Part shown: piece after piece, positions 35,455 through 43,846 of the stretch | Layout of the letters: every line of letters begins with the position of its first letter | Position numbering within the stretch: position 1 is the stretch's first letter | Source: Devosia sp. FKR38 | GTDB taxonomy: Bacteria; Pseudomonadota; Alphaproteobacteria; Rhizobiales; Devosiaceae | Length of the DNA stretch: 64,000 nt | Assembly: GCF_005222805.1 (NCBI RefSeq) | Contig: NZ_STGC01000002.1 | Span: forward strand, 447,836 to 511,835 | Reading direction: 5' to 3' | Made by a program: the position numbers and the translations under genes | The notes under the pieces: generated by a model | The model's database searches: none | What the model was told of the DNA's origin: nothing | The model's input: the letters and a program-made list of their open reading frames with translations, nothing else

Positions 35455-35940
35455 ATGAACACAGCAATCATCAAACCTCAATGGTCCCCGCTGACCATCG
35501 CCCTCATGGTTCTGGGCTTTATCGCCTTCTGGCCGCTCGGCCTGCTCGTGCTGGGCTATATCCTGTGGGGCGAAAAGTTCGGCGGATCGCCGGAAAAGGC
35601 CCAGGCCTATTGGAACAAGGGCCGCGCCTGGTGCAGCAGCAACAAGAGCCGCCATCATGGCTGGCAGAACCACAGGAGCTCCGGCATGTCCTCGAGCGGC
35701 AATGCAGCCTTTGACGAATATCGCGCCGAACAGCTCAAGCGCCTGGACGAAGAACGCGCGCGCCTCGACGCCGAGATCGACGCCTTCCACGAATATATGG
35801 CCAACCTCAACAAGGCCAAGGATCGCGAAGAGTTCGATCGCTTCATGAACGAGCGCCGCGGCTCCCGCCAGGGCTATGACCAGAACCGCCCCGACAATGG
35901 CGACACCAACAATGGCTGGGGCAACAATAACAACGGCTGA
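35455..35940 (+). CDS. DUF2852 family membrane protein
   Basis: 161 aa. One or two hydrophobic segments at the N-terminus (LTIALMVLGFIAFWPLGLLVLGYILWG) are followed by a coiled-coil rich in Glu, Arg and Lys (YRAEQLKRLDEERARLDAEIDAFHEYMANL) and an Asn/Gly-rich tail (NNGWGNNNNG). This is the layout of DUF2852, a family of unknown function common in Rhizobiales. It diverges from regB and has a strong terminator after it. Confidence 0.88.
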   Translation: MNTAIIKPQWSPLTIALMVLGFIAFWPLGLLVLGYILWGEKFGGSPEKAQAYWNKGRAWCSSNKSRHHGWQNHRSSGMSSSGNAAFDEYRAEQLKRLDEERARLDAEIDAFHEYMANLNKAKDREEFDRFMNERRGSRQGYDQNRPDNGDTNNGWGNNNNG

Positions 35941-35985
35941 CCCCGCCAGTCTCCTCCTGAAGCCGGTCGTTCCATCGACTGACCT

Positions 35986-36012
35986 GGCGCCCCGCAAGGG
36001 GCGCCTTTTTTT
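35986..36012 (+). terminator. Intrinsic terminator after the DUF2852 gene
   Basis: GGCGCCCC (35986-35993), tetraloop GCAA, GGGGCGCC (35998-36005), then seven T (36006-36012). Confidence 0.92.
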
Positions 36013-36099
36013 GTCGGCCACGCCGCCTGCGCGCCGGACCCAGGAGGCAGTTGCGCCAAATCGCGCTAGACTGGCGCAGCGATTCTCAGCCGAGACCCC

Positions 36100-36837
36100 A
36101 TGAACCTGTTCTTCCGCGCCAAGCCCAAGATTCCGGCGAGCACGACCATCCTCATCGATGGCGCGCCGGTGGTGGTGAGCGTGCGGGTCAATGCCCGCTC
36201 GCGCAGCTATCGGCTGTCCTTGCCGGCGACGGGGCCGGTGCTGACGTTGCCGCAGGGCGGCAAATGGAGCGAGGCCGAGGCCTTCCTGTTGCGCCAGCGC
36301 GCCTGGTTGGCGGCGCGCATCCCCCGCCAGCCCACCGGCGCCAGCTTCAGCCATGGCAGCCTGGTGCCGCTGCGTGGGGTGGAGCATCGCGTTATCGGCA
36401 CCGGCAAGCTGCGCGGACGGGTGGAGATCGGCACGGACGAAGCCGGCGCGCCGGCGCTGTTGGTGCCCGGCGATGACGCCCACCAGGCGCGGCGCCTGAC
36501 CGATTGGCTCAAGGCGGAGGCCCATGCCGATCTGGTGATCCGCAGCGCCATCCATGCCGAGCGGCTGGGCGTAACGGTCAAGGCGATCAAGATGCGCAGC
36601 CAGGCCAGCCGCTGGGGCTCGTGCTCATCGACCGGCACCATCAATTACAACTGGCGCCTGGTGATGGCGCCGCCGCATGTGCTGGACTATGTGGCCGCCC
36701 ATGAGGTGGCCCATCTGGTGGAGATGAACCACTCGCCTGCCTTCTGGGCGGCGGTGAAACGCACCCTGCCCGACATGGAGCGCGGCCGCGCCTGGCTCAA
36801 GGCGCATGGCCGGGAATTGATGGCCCACGGCGGCTGA
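36100..36837 (+). CDS. YgjP-like M48 metallopeptidase (SprT-type zinc motif)
   Basis: Cytoplasmic protein of 245 aa. The zinc site HEVAHL (AAHEVAHLVEMNHSPAFW) with a second His 8 residues later matches the YgjP/SprT-like group. Upstream the family segment VKAIKMRSQASRWGSCSSTGTINYNWRLVMAPPHV is well preserved. Function is unknown; peptidase activity is inferred from the motif only. It is monocistronic, about 90 nt after the DUF2852 terminator. Confidence 0.9.
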   Translation: MNLFFRAKPKIPASTTILIDGAPVVVSVRVNARSRSYRLSLPATGPVLTLPQGGKWSEAEAFLLRQRAWLAARIPRQPTGASFSHGSLVPLRGVEHRVIGTGKLRGRVEIGTDEAGAPALLVPGDDAHQARRLTDWLKAEAHADLVIRSAIHAERLGVTVKAIKMRSQASRWGSCSSTGTINYNWRLVMAPPHVLDYVAAHEVAHLVEMNHSPAFWAAVKRTLPDMERGRAWLKAHGRELMAHGG

Positions 36838-36895
36838 TGGACACGGCTGCGTGAAGCCCTGTCCGTGCGGGGCGCCGTCCCCTAGTTTGCCGGCC

Positions 36896-37234
36896 ATGCG
36901 CCGCCTGATCCAATTGATTGCATTGCTGTTTGCCTTTGCCGCCGTGGGCGGCGTCGCGACCAGCAACGCCATGGCCTTTTCCAGCCTGCGTCCCGCGCCC
37001 GTGGAGGCATCGGCGTGCTCTGACGCGGCAGCAGCGGCCAGTGTCGTGCTCTACAAGGCCTGCGGCAAGAAGGGCTCCGGCATTGTCATGCCCTGCGCGC
37101 CGCAGATTGGCATGCTGACCCCGGTTGGCGTGCTGCAGCCGGTGCCGGCGAGCCCGGTCTATGGCCGGACGATTGCACAGGCCTATCAGACACAGGCCCT
37201 GCCGGTGTCGCTGCGACCACCGATCGCCGCCTGA
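36896..37234 (+). CDS. Small secreted protein of unknown function
   Basis: 112 aa with a signal peptide (MRRLIQLIALLFAFAAVGGVATSNAMAFSS). Three cysteines (ACSDAA, YKACGKK, MPCAPQ) could make disulfides. The C-terminal half is Pro- and Val-rich and contains no recognised motif. It precedes the L,D-transpeptidase gene by 65 nt on the same strand, so a cell-envelope link is possible. ATG at 36896 is preferred because it begins the signal peptide directly. Confidence 0.5.
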   Translation: MRRLIQLIALLFAFAAVGGVATSNAMAFSSLRPAPVEASACSDAAAAASVVLYKACGKKGSGIVMPCAPQIGMLTPVGVLQPVPASPVYGRTIAQAYQTQALPVSLRPPIAA

Positions 37235-37299
37235 CGGAGCCCTCTCTCACGCTTGGTTTCTCAGGATTGCGGCCCTTTGGCCGCCGGAAGGTCATTTCT

Positions 37300-37980
37300 A
37301 TGTCTCATCTTGTCACGCTGCCGCTGCTGAGGCGGCGCCAATTGCTCGCCGGCGCTGCGAGCCTGTCCGCACTTGCCCTGGCGGGCTGTGCCACATCCAC
37401 CCCACGTCCGGTGGTGGTCACGCCGCCGCCCGTGCCGTTCGACGTGCTGGCCATGTATGGCCCCTTGCCGGACGAAGAGTTTCCCGTGCCCGCCGCGCCC
37501 ATCGCCCAGCTGGACCCGCAGTATTGGCGCCAGGAGGTGGACAATATCACCGGGGAGCCCGCGGGCACGGTGGTGGTCGATACGCCCAATCGCTTCCTCT
37601 ATTGGACCATGCCCGATGGCCGGGCCATGCGCTATGGCGTGGGCATTGGCCGCGACGGCTTTGCCTGGGGCGGCCGCGCCCATATCGCCTATAAGCGCAA
37701 GTGGCCGGTCTGGACCCCACCGAGCGAAATGGTGGATCGCCAGCCCGAACTGGAGGTCTATCGGCATGGGCAACCGCCAGGCCTCAACAATGCCCTGGGG
37801 GCGCGCGCGCTCTACATCCACCAGGGCAATCGGGACACGCTCTATCGCCTGCATGGCAATATGGACATCCATTCGATCGGCAAGGCGGTGTCGAGTGGCT
37901 GTGTGCGCCTGCTGTTTCAGGATGTGATCGACCTCTATGACCGGGTGCCCTCCGGCAGCCCCATCGTGGTGATCCAGTAA
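37300..37980 (+). CDS. L,D-transpeptidase (ErfK/YbiS/YkuD)
   Basis: Exported cell-wall cross-linking enzyme of 226 aa. A basic n-region RRRQLL, hydrophobic stretch and lipobox LALAGC (Cys about residue 29) suggest a lipoprotein, with a possible Tat-type RR. The YkuD active site is visible as His in RLHGNMDIHSIGKAVSSGCVRL and Cys in SSGCVRL. It would form 3-3 cross-links in peptidoglycan or attach proteins to it. It starts at ATG 37300 and ends just before a perfect palindromic terminator. Confidence 0.92.
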   Translation: MSHLVTLPLLRRRQLLAGAASLSALALAGCATSTPRPVVVTPPPVPFDVLAMYGPLPDEEFPVPAAPIAQLDPQYWRQEVDNITGEPAGTVVVDTPNRFLYWTMPDGRAMRYGVGIGRDGFAWGGRAHIAYKRKWPVWTPPSEMVDRQPELEVYRHGQPPGLNNALGARALYIHQGNRDTLYRLHGNMDIHSIGKAVSSGCVRLLFQDVIDLYDRVPSGSPIVVIQ

Positions 37981-38016
37981 TGCAAAAGGGCCGCCCCATG
38001 GGGCGGCCCTTTTGCA
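37981..38016. terminator. Perfect palindromic terminator
   Basis: GCAAAAGGGCCGCCCC (37982-37997), AT, GGGGCGGCCCTTTTGC (38000-38015); T and A at the outer ends also pair. T-runs flank both sides, so it serves the plus strand gene and possibly also read-through from the minus side. Confidence 0.9.
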
Positions 38017-38029
38017 TGTCGGGCTGAAG

Positions 38030-38206
38030 CGATCTAGATCACTTCTCTTTCATATGTACGCGGTTCCATCGTCCCCTCCCCCTTGAGGGGAGGGTTGGGG
38101 TGGGGGTCGTTCTGAGGGCCACTGAGAGACCCCCTCCCTCGGTCCCTCCCCTCAAGGGGGAGGGAGGCAAAGGAGCCGCAAAACCACTCAAGAGTGAAAA
38201 GATCTA
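38030..38206. repeat. Dispersed repeat, family 2 (CCTCCCCCTTGAGGGG), copy B
   Basis: About 175 nt, matching copy A at 12172-12344 across the interior: CGCGGTTC, the two near-palindromic CCTCCCCCTTGAGGGG halves and AGGCAAAGGAGCCGCAAA. Imperfect terminal inverted repeats CTAGATC and GATCTAG bound it. The TAG stop of the PBP1a gene (38206-38204) lies in the right end. Confidence 0.85.
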
Positions 38207-40804
38207 GCCGCCGAACAGCATATCCATCAGCGTGCGCGGCTTTTCCTGCTGGACAGGCTGATTGACATTGGCCGGCGGCTGGATCTGCTGGGGCTGGCCC
38301 TGCGCCGGAGCGCTGGGGACCCAGACCTGCTGGCCGGTGGCCGGATCGGTGACCAGCACCATGGGCAGGCCGGTATCGGCATCGATGGGCGCCTGGCCCA
38401 CGCCATTGCTCTGCGGCTGCAGCGGCAGGCCAGTGACCGGATCAATGGATTGATCCTGCACCACCTGGCCCACGGGCAGGCCGGTGGTCGGGTCGATCTG
38501 CTGGCCATTGGCATCGATGATCAGGCCGCCGGTGTTGAGGCCATTGTCCTGTGGCGCAATCGGCGCGGACTGCACCGAGGTTGCCCCGGCAATGGGCTGA
38601 CCTGTCGCCGGATCGATGCGCACCACCTGGCCGGTGGCGGGATCGATGGCGGTGGGCACGGGCTGGCCGGTGCCGGCATCGACATATTGCACCTGCGGCT
38701 GGCCGGTCGCCGGATCGATCACCGGCTGGCCCGTGGCAGGGTCGATGACCTGCTGGGCGACCATTTCGCCCTCATAGCTGCCGCCCGGAATGGGGGCGAT
38801 CTGCTTGCCCTCATGCGCCTTGGTCATGAATTCGGACCAGATGATGGTGGGCACATTGCCGCCCGAGAGCGTGGTCTTGGTGCTGTCGTCATTGCCCAGC
38901 CAGACGCCGGCGACCATGGCCGAGGTGAAGCCGACAAACAGCGCGTCCTTGGCTTCCTGGCTGGTGCCCGTCTTGCCGCCGAATTCCCAGCCGTTGACGC
39001 TGGCACGCTTGCCGGTGCCCACCTCGACGGCGGTTTCGAGCATGTCGTCCATTTCGGCCAGCACATTGGGGGCGATGACGCGGCCGGGGCCGGCGTCAGA
39101 CGCCTCGTAGAGCAGTTTGCCATCCTTGGATTCAATGCGGGTGATGACATTGGGGATGACGCCGAAGCCACCATTGGCGAAGGGCGCATAGGCGCTGGTC
39201 AGCTCGAGCAGGTTCACTTCCTGCGTGCCCAAAGCGATGGAGGGCACGGGGGTGAGGGGGCTCGAAATGCCCATGCGCGTGGCAACATCGACCACGGCGG
39301 CGGGCGTGACGTCGATGGCCAGGCGCGCCGCAATGGTGTTGAGCGAATAGGCCAGGCCCTGCCGCAGGGTCACCGTGCCGGCATATTTGCCCGAGGCATT
39401 GCGCGGGCTCCAGCCGTTGTAGTCAAACTTGGCATCCTCGGCGAGGGTGTCGGGCGTATAGCCCTTTTCCATGGCGGCCAGATAGACGAAGGGCTTGAAG
39501 GTCGAGCCCGGCTGACGCTTGGCGGTGACAGCGCGGTTATACTGGCTGGACGCGTAATCGACGCCGCCCACCATGGCGCGGACCTTGCCGTCGACATCCA
39601 TGGCCACCAGGGCGCCCTGGGTGAAGCCGCGCTTGGGACCTTCGGTGGCCACCTGTTCCTTGACGATGAACTCGGCGTCCTTTTGCATCTTGTAGTCGAT
39701 GGTGGTCTGCACCACCACGTCGCTGTCGATCTCGCCGATATAGGCGGTCATCAGGCTTTCGACCCAGTCGGCGACATAGGATTCCGAACCGGCCACGCGG
39801 GTGCGCACGCTCTGATTGGGGTCAATCTGGGCGGCGGACGCCTCTTCCTTGGAGATATAGCCTTCCTGGGCCATCAGGTTGAGCACGATGCGCTGGCGCT
39901 CGATGGCCTTTTCCGGATTGGTCTTGGGATTATAGGCCGATGGCGCCGGCAAGAGCCCGACCAGCATGGCGGCCTGGCCCAGCGAGAGATTGCGCGCCGA
40001 GACGCCGAAATAGGTCTGCGCCGCGGCCTCGATGCCGGTGGCGCCCGCGCCGAAATAGACGCGGTTCATATAGAGCTCGAGGATCTCATCCTTGGTGTAG
40101 TTCTGTTCCAGCCAGACCGCCAGAATGGCTTCCTGCACCTTGCGGCCCAGGGTCTGGTCGGGGGTGAGGAAGAGGTTCTTGGCCACCTGCTGGGTAATGG
40201 TGGAGGCGCCGCGGGTGACGCCGCGCGCCTGCACCGATTCAATGGCCACCGAGAGCAGACCAATGGGGTCGACGCCGAAATGGCTCATGAAGCGCCGGTC
40301 TTCGCTGGCGATGAAGGCGGCCGGCACATAATAGGGCAGTTCGCGATAGGTCACGGCTTCGCCGCCGGTCTGACCGCGATTGGAGATCAGCGTGCCGTCG
40401 GCCGCCAGAATGCGGATATTGGGCGGACGCTCGGGAATGGCCCAGGTGTTGGAGGCCGGCAGCTGGGCGCCATAATAGACGATGATGCCGATAACGGCGA
40501 TGCCGCCCCACAGGCAAGCGACAAAGCCCCACCAGAGCAGGCCCATGAGAAAGCCGCCGCTGCGCGAGCGACGCGGCTTTTTGGCCTTGGCGGTCTGTGC
40601 CTTGCCGCGGCGCGGCGGCTTTGCCGGCTTGCCAGAGCCACCGGAGCCACCACCGCCCGTGCGGTCGGCCGCGCCCAGATTGCCCAGCGAACCACCCAGG
40701 GTGGGTTCGACACGCTGACCTTTGGCGGCGGGGGCCTTGCGCCCCTTGCTGGCCTTGTCCGGGCCAGCGCCCACACGATCATCGGCGGAAATGCGAAAAT
40801 CCAT
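38204..40804 (-). CDS. mrcA: Class A penicillin-binding protein 1A with DPxTG-repeat tail
   Basis: Inner-membrane peptidoglycan synthase of 866 aa. A basic cytoplasmic head with Gly/Pro/Lys tracts precedes one membrane helix. The GT51 glycosyltransferase has SEDRRFMSHFGVDPIG and RGASTITQQVAKNLFL. The transpeptidase domain has GSTFKP (SxxK), SLNT (SxN) and GGKTGTS (KTG). From about residue 680 a tail of roughly 180 residues contains about eight copies of a DP-x-TG-Q/L element (IDPATGQP, IDPTTGLP, IDPVTGLP and others), then a Gln/Pro stretch. Start ATG 40804. The gene is preceded by a 244-nt gap before dadA. Confidence 0.93.
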   Translation of the reverse strand: MDFRISADDRVGAGPDKASKGRKAPAAKGQRVEPTLGGSLGNLGAADRTGGGGSGGSGKPAKPPRRGKAQTAKAKKPRRSRSGGFLMGLLWWGFVACLWGGIAVIGIIVYYGAQLPASNTWAIPERPPNIRILAADGTLISNRGQTGGEAVTYRELPYYVPAAFIASEDRRFMSHFGVDPIGLLSVAIESVQARGVTRGASTITQQVAKNLFLTPDQTLGRKVQEAILAVWLEQNYTKDEILELYMNRVYFGAGATGIEAAAQTYFGVSARNLSLGQAAMLVGLLPAPSAYNPKTNPEKAIERQRIVLNLMAQEGYISKEEASAAQIDPNQSVRTRVAGSESYVADWVESLMTAYIGEIDSDVVVQTTIDYKMQKDAEFIVKEQVATEGPKRGFTQGALVAMDVDGKVRAMVGGVDYASSQYNRAVTAKRQPGSTFKPFVYLAAMEKGYTPDTLAEDAKFDYNGWSPRNASGKYAGTVTLRQGLAYSLNTIAARLAIDVTPAAVVDVATRMGISSPLTPVPSIALGTQEVNLLELTSAYAPFANGGFGVIPNVITRIESKDGKLLYEASDAGPGRVIAPNVLAEMDDMLETAVEVGTGKRASVNGWEFGGKTGTSQEAKDALFVGFTSAMVAGVWLGNDDSTKTTLSGGNVPTIIWSEFMTKAHEGKQIAPIPGGSYEGEMVAQQVIDPATGQPVIDPATGQPQVQYVDAGTGQPVPTAIDPATGQVVRIDPATGQPIAGATSVQSAPIAPQDNGLNTGGLIIDANGQQIDPTTGLPVGQVVQDQSIDPVTGLPLQPQSNGVGQAPIDADTGLPMVLVTDPATGQQVWVPSAPAQGQPQQIQPPANVNQPVQQEKPRTLMDMLFGG

Positions 40805-41048
40805 CAGCGAACCCACGAAACTGTCTTGGCCGCTTCTACTCCGTTCCGCGGCGATGGGAAACCAGAGGTTAGCAGTTGATTAACGCCAATGCTGACCGAC
40901 TCGCGATGCGCCACCAAGGGGTGAGCGCAGATCGCGCGGTCCTGCTGCCGCTTTTCCGGGTCAAATGTGGCTGGTTTATGGGCCGGGACACGCTTGCTGG
41001 TGCAGTGTTGCGCGCCGATGACAGGGCCCGAAGGGGCTCGGCGCGCCG

Positions 41049-42302
41049 CTAGGCGTAGCGCGCCAGGCCCAGATCGTCGGTGGCGATCTCGGGCCGGTTG
41101 CCGCCCACGAGATCGGCAATCACCCGCGCAGAGCCGCAGGCCATGGTCCAACCCAGCGTGCCATGGCCGGTGTTGAGATAGAAATTGGGATAGCGCGTGG
41201 CGCCCACCACCGGGGTGCCATCGGGCGTCATCGGGCGCAGGCCCGTCCAGAAGCTGGCGCGGCTCACGTCTCCGGCATCGCCATAGAGATCGGTGACGAC
41301 ATGTTCGAGCGTGCGGCGGCGGCGGTCATGCAGCGTGGTGTCAAAGCCGGCGATCTCGGCCATGCCGCCGACGCGGATGCGATCGCCCAGGCGGGTGACC
41401 GCAACCTTGTAGCTCTCATCGAGCACGGTGGAGACCGGCGCCTTGGCCTCGTTGACGATCGGAACGGTGATCGAATAGCCCTTGACCGGATAGACTGGCA
41501 GATCAAGCCCAAGCGGGCGCACCAGCGCGGGCGTGTAGCTGCCCAGCGCGCCGATGAACACATCGGCCTCAAAGCGCCCCATATTGGTCTGGACGGCGCG
41601 GACGCGATGGCCTTCGGTCACGAGGCGCTCGATCTGCACGCCGAACTGGAAATCGACGCCCAGGCCGCGCGCCAGATCGGCGAGGCGGTTGGTGAACAAG
41701 AAGCAGTCGCCCGTCTCGTCATGCGGCAGCCGCAGGCCGCCAGTAATGCGCTCGCGCGCGCCGGCCAGGCCAGGCTCGGCCGCAATGCAGCCGGCGGCAT
41801 CGAGCACTTCGAATGCCACGCCATCGGCGCGCAGCACTTCGATGTCCTTGTGCGCGTCATGCACCTGTTTTTCGGTGCGGAACAGCTGCAGCGTGCCCTG
41901 GGTGCGGTGGTCATAGCTGATGCCGGTATCGGCGCGCAGGGCCATGAGCTGGTCGCGGCTATATTCGGCCAGGCGCACCATGCGCGATTTGTTGATCTTG
42001 TAGCGCGCCAGCGTGCAGTTGCGCAGAATGGCCAGGCACCAGCGGATGGTGGCCGGATCGAGCAGCGGCTGGATGATCAGCGGCGCATGTTCCATGAACA
42101 GCCATTTGAGCGCCTTGCGCGGAATGCCCGGCCCGGCCCAGGGGGAGGAATAGCCCGGCGAGATCTCCCCGGCATTGGCAAAGCTGGTTTCGAGCGCCAC
42201 GCCGTCCTGGCGTTCGAGCACCGTCACCGCGTGACCGGCCTTGGCCAGATAATAGGCCGTAGTGGTGCCGATGACGCCGCCGCCCAGAACAATAACCCGC
42301 AT
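41049..42302 (-). CDS. dadA: D-amino acid dehydrogenase, DadA family
   Basis: Membrane-associated FAD oxidoreductase of 417 aa. The FAD motif [16 protein letters not shown] lies at residues 4-19, and a second motif is near YYTN: the sequence [25 protein letters not shown] fits the DadA C-terminal FAD site. It oxidises D-amino acids to keto acids and ammonia, feeding electrons to the respiratory chain. It diverges from an Lrp-type regulator. No alanine racemase is beside it. A GC-rich stem-loop (41011-41045) with no U-tract follows its stop. Confidence 0.9.
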   Translation of the reverse strand: MRVIVLGGGVIGTTTAYYLAKAGHAVTVLERQDGVALETSFANAGEISPGYSSPWAGPGIPRKALKWLFMEHAPLIIQPLLDPATIRWCLAILRNCTLARYKINKSRMVRLAEYSRDQLMALRADTGISYDHRTQGTLQLFRTEKQVHDAHKDIEVLRADGVAFEVLDAAGCIAAEPGLAGARERITGGLRLPHDETGDCFLFTNRLADLARGLGVDFQFGVQIERLVTEGHRVRAVQTNMGRFEADVFIGALGSYTPALVRPLGLDLPVYPVKGYSITVPIVNEAKAPVSTVLDESYKVAVTRLGDRIRVGGMAEIAGFDTTLHDRRRRTLEHVVTDLYGDAGDVSRASFWTGLRPMTPDGTPVVGATRYPNFYLNTGHGTLGWTMACGSARVIADLVGGNRPEIATDDLGLARYA

Positions 42303-42456
42303 GACCGCCCCCGCATGACATGGCGCGCCACAGGGGCCCGCTTGGCCATAGTGTGGCGCAAGGGGCAAGAAATGTCCTTCATTTCGGCGCAGTTAAATTG
42401 CAAGCATGGATGACTTGCGCAATATTATGCGGCGCAACCGCAGGAGTGTGCACAAC

Positions 42457-42903
42457 ATGGACCGGATCGACAGTGCGATCATCGCGGAGCTGCGCCGGGA
42501 CGGACGCATGAGCAATGCCCAGCTGGCCATGGCGGTGGGCCTGTCGCCCTCGGCCTGCCTGCGCCGCCTGCGCACGCTGGAAGAGACCGGCGTGATCCGC
42601 GGCTATACCGCCATTGTCGATACGCCCACGCCGGTCGCCAGCATTGTGGCGATCGTGCAGATCACCCTTGAGCGGCAGACCGATGATGTCCTGCGCAAGT
42701 TCGAGCAGGCCCTGCGCGGCTGCGCGGAGGTGCGCGAATGCTATCTGATGGCGGGCATGACCGACTATCTGGTGCGGGTGGAAGCGGCCAGCGTCGCCGA
42801 CTATGAGCGGTTGCATACCGAAGTGCTGTCGCGCCTGCCCAGCGTCACCCGCATCCAGTCCAGCTTTGCCATCCGCAATGTGCTGCGGCCCGCCCGGGGG
42901 TGA
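42457..42903 (+). CDS. Lrp/AsnC family regulator
   Basis: DNA-binding regulator of 148 aa. The N-terminal AsnC helix-turn-helix (MDRIDSAIIAELRRDGRMSNAQLAMAVGLSPSACLRRLRTLEETGVIRGY) precedes the RAM ligand domain (FEQALRGCAEVRECYLMAGMTDYLVRVEAAS). I choose ATG 42457 since Lrp proteins begin LDxID and CAGGAG lies upstream; an ATG at 42406 would add 17 residues without ribosome-binding site. It diverges from dadA, the probable target. It overlaps the following gene by GTGA. Confidence 0.9.
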   Translation: MDRIDSAIIAELRRDGRMSNAQLAMAVGLSPSACLRRLRTLEETGVIRGYTAIVDTPTPVASIVAIVQITLERQTDDVLRKFEQALRGCAEVRECYLMAGMTDYLVRVEAASVADYERLHTEVLSRLPSVTRIQSSFAIRNVLRPARG

Positions 42904-43445
42904 GTGCCTTGCTCCTGCTCCGGCGTCTGGCTTTGCTCCTGTTGCCGCTATGCCTGGCGATGCCCGCCCAGGCCAGTGATCAGGCTTTGCTGGATCGCGC
43001 GCTGGACAGCGCGCGGGCGCAGTTTGACCAGGCCCAGCCGCAACTGGAGGCCACAGTCTTTGGCGTCGACATCGCCGCCTATGGCAAGGCGCTGGCGCTG
43101 CAGGCCTTTACCGGTGGCGCCTGGGATGGCTCAGTGCGGGTTGCGCTGACCATCCGCAAAGAGGCGACTGGCTCTTGCGCAGACTTCGCCGCCTTCGTCC
43201 GCATGCCGCCCGAGGATGGCGTCGTGCCGCTGGTGCTGTGCCCGCAGTTCTTCGCGCCAGGCGCCGACAGGCTGCGCGCGCTGACCATTCTGCACGAAAT
43301 GGTGCATGCCGTGGCCGGGCGCGACGAATGCCAGGCCATGGCTTTCGCCGCCCGGATCGAGATGCTGGCATCGGGCCATTTCACCCCCGTCGATGCCTAT
43401 TGGCGGGCCAACCAATGCGCGCAATCACGCTACGCCTTGCCCTGA
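42900..43445 (+). CDS. Secreted protein with an HExxH metallopeptidase-like motif
   Basis: 181 aa with a signal peptide (LLLLRRLALLLLPLCLAMPAQAS). A zinc-type motif HEMVH occurs in LTILHEMVHAVAGRDECQAMAFAARIEML, with an acidic residue 7 positions later that could be the third ligand. Two more cysteines (GSCADF, VLCPQF) may pair. No family was recognised. It starts at GTG 42900, overlapping the Lrp-type gene, so the two are probably cotranscribed. Peptidase activity is only suggested by the motif. Confidence 0.55.
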   Translation: MSALLLLRRLALLLLPLCLAMPAQASDQALLDRALDSARAQFDQAQPQLEATVFGVDIAAYGKALALQAFTGGAWDGSVRVALTIRKEATGSCADFAAFVRMPPEDGVVPLVLCPQFFAPGADRLRALTILHEMVHAVAGRDECQAMAFAARIEMLASGHFTPVDAYWRANQCAQSRYALP

Positions 43446-43466
43446 CACAGGCCTGTCATCCGCTTG

Positions 43467-43482
43467 TTCGATAGTTATCGAA
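43467..43482. promoter_or_regulatory. Palindromic operator of the arsR-like gene
   Basis: TTCGATA-GT-TATCGAA, a perfect 7-bp dyad starting 22 nt upstream of the regulator ATG. Position and AT-rich halves suit ArsR-family autorepression. Confidence 0.7.
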
Positions 43483-43488
43483 ATAGCG

Positions 43489-43803
43489 ATGAGTCCTGTC
43501 ATGCTTGAAGCCATTGCCCGCCAACTCGAAGCCCTGGGCAATCCCACCCGGCTGGCGGCCTATCGCCTGTTGGTGCGGGCCGGGCCCAATGGGCTGCCCG
43601 TGGGTGGGCTGCAGGCCAAGCTGGGCATTCCTGCCTCGACCCTGTCGCATCACCTGCACCGGCTGGTGGCCGTCGATCTGGTCAGCCAGGACCGGCAGGG
43701 GACCCAGCTGATCTGTCGCGCCAATTTTGCAGCCATGGATGGCCTGGTGGATTTCCTGTCCAGCCAGTGCTGTGCCGATGCGCAGGCCGAAACAGCGGCT
43801 TGA
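43489..43803 (+). CDS. arsR: ArsR family regulator
   Basis: Winged-helix repressor of 104 aa. The recognition-helix region reads GIPASTLSHHLHRLVAVDLVSQDRQGTQLICRANF. A C-terminal vicinal cysteine pair (SSQCCADAQ) resembles the As(III) site of one ArsR class in which two adjacent Cys near the C-terminus and a third bind arsenite; a third Cys in the C-terminus is not obvious. Downstream is an ArsK-like MFS gene. A perfect dyad lies in front. Arsenic or another soft metalloid is the likely inducer. Confidence 0.82.
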   Translation: MSPVMLEAIARQLEALGNPTRLAAYRLLVRAGPNGLPVGGLQAKLGIPASTLSHHLHRLVAVDLVSQDRQGTQLICRANFAAMDGLVDFLSSQCCADAQAETAA

Positions 43804-43846
43804 GTTTTCATTTGATCCCTATTTCCATTTTTCCGGCAGCACCGAA

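Noticed and set aside
41011-41045. Stem-loop after dadA as a terminator
   Set aside because: The outer 8-bp stem CGCGCCGA/TCGGCGCG is real, but the interior pairs poorly and no U-tract follows on the minus strand.
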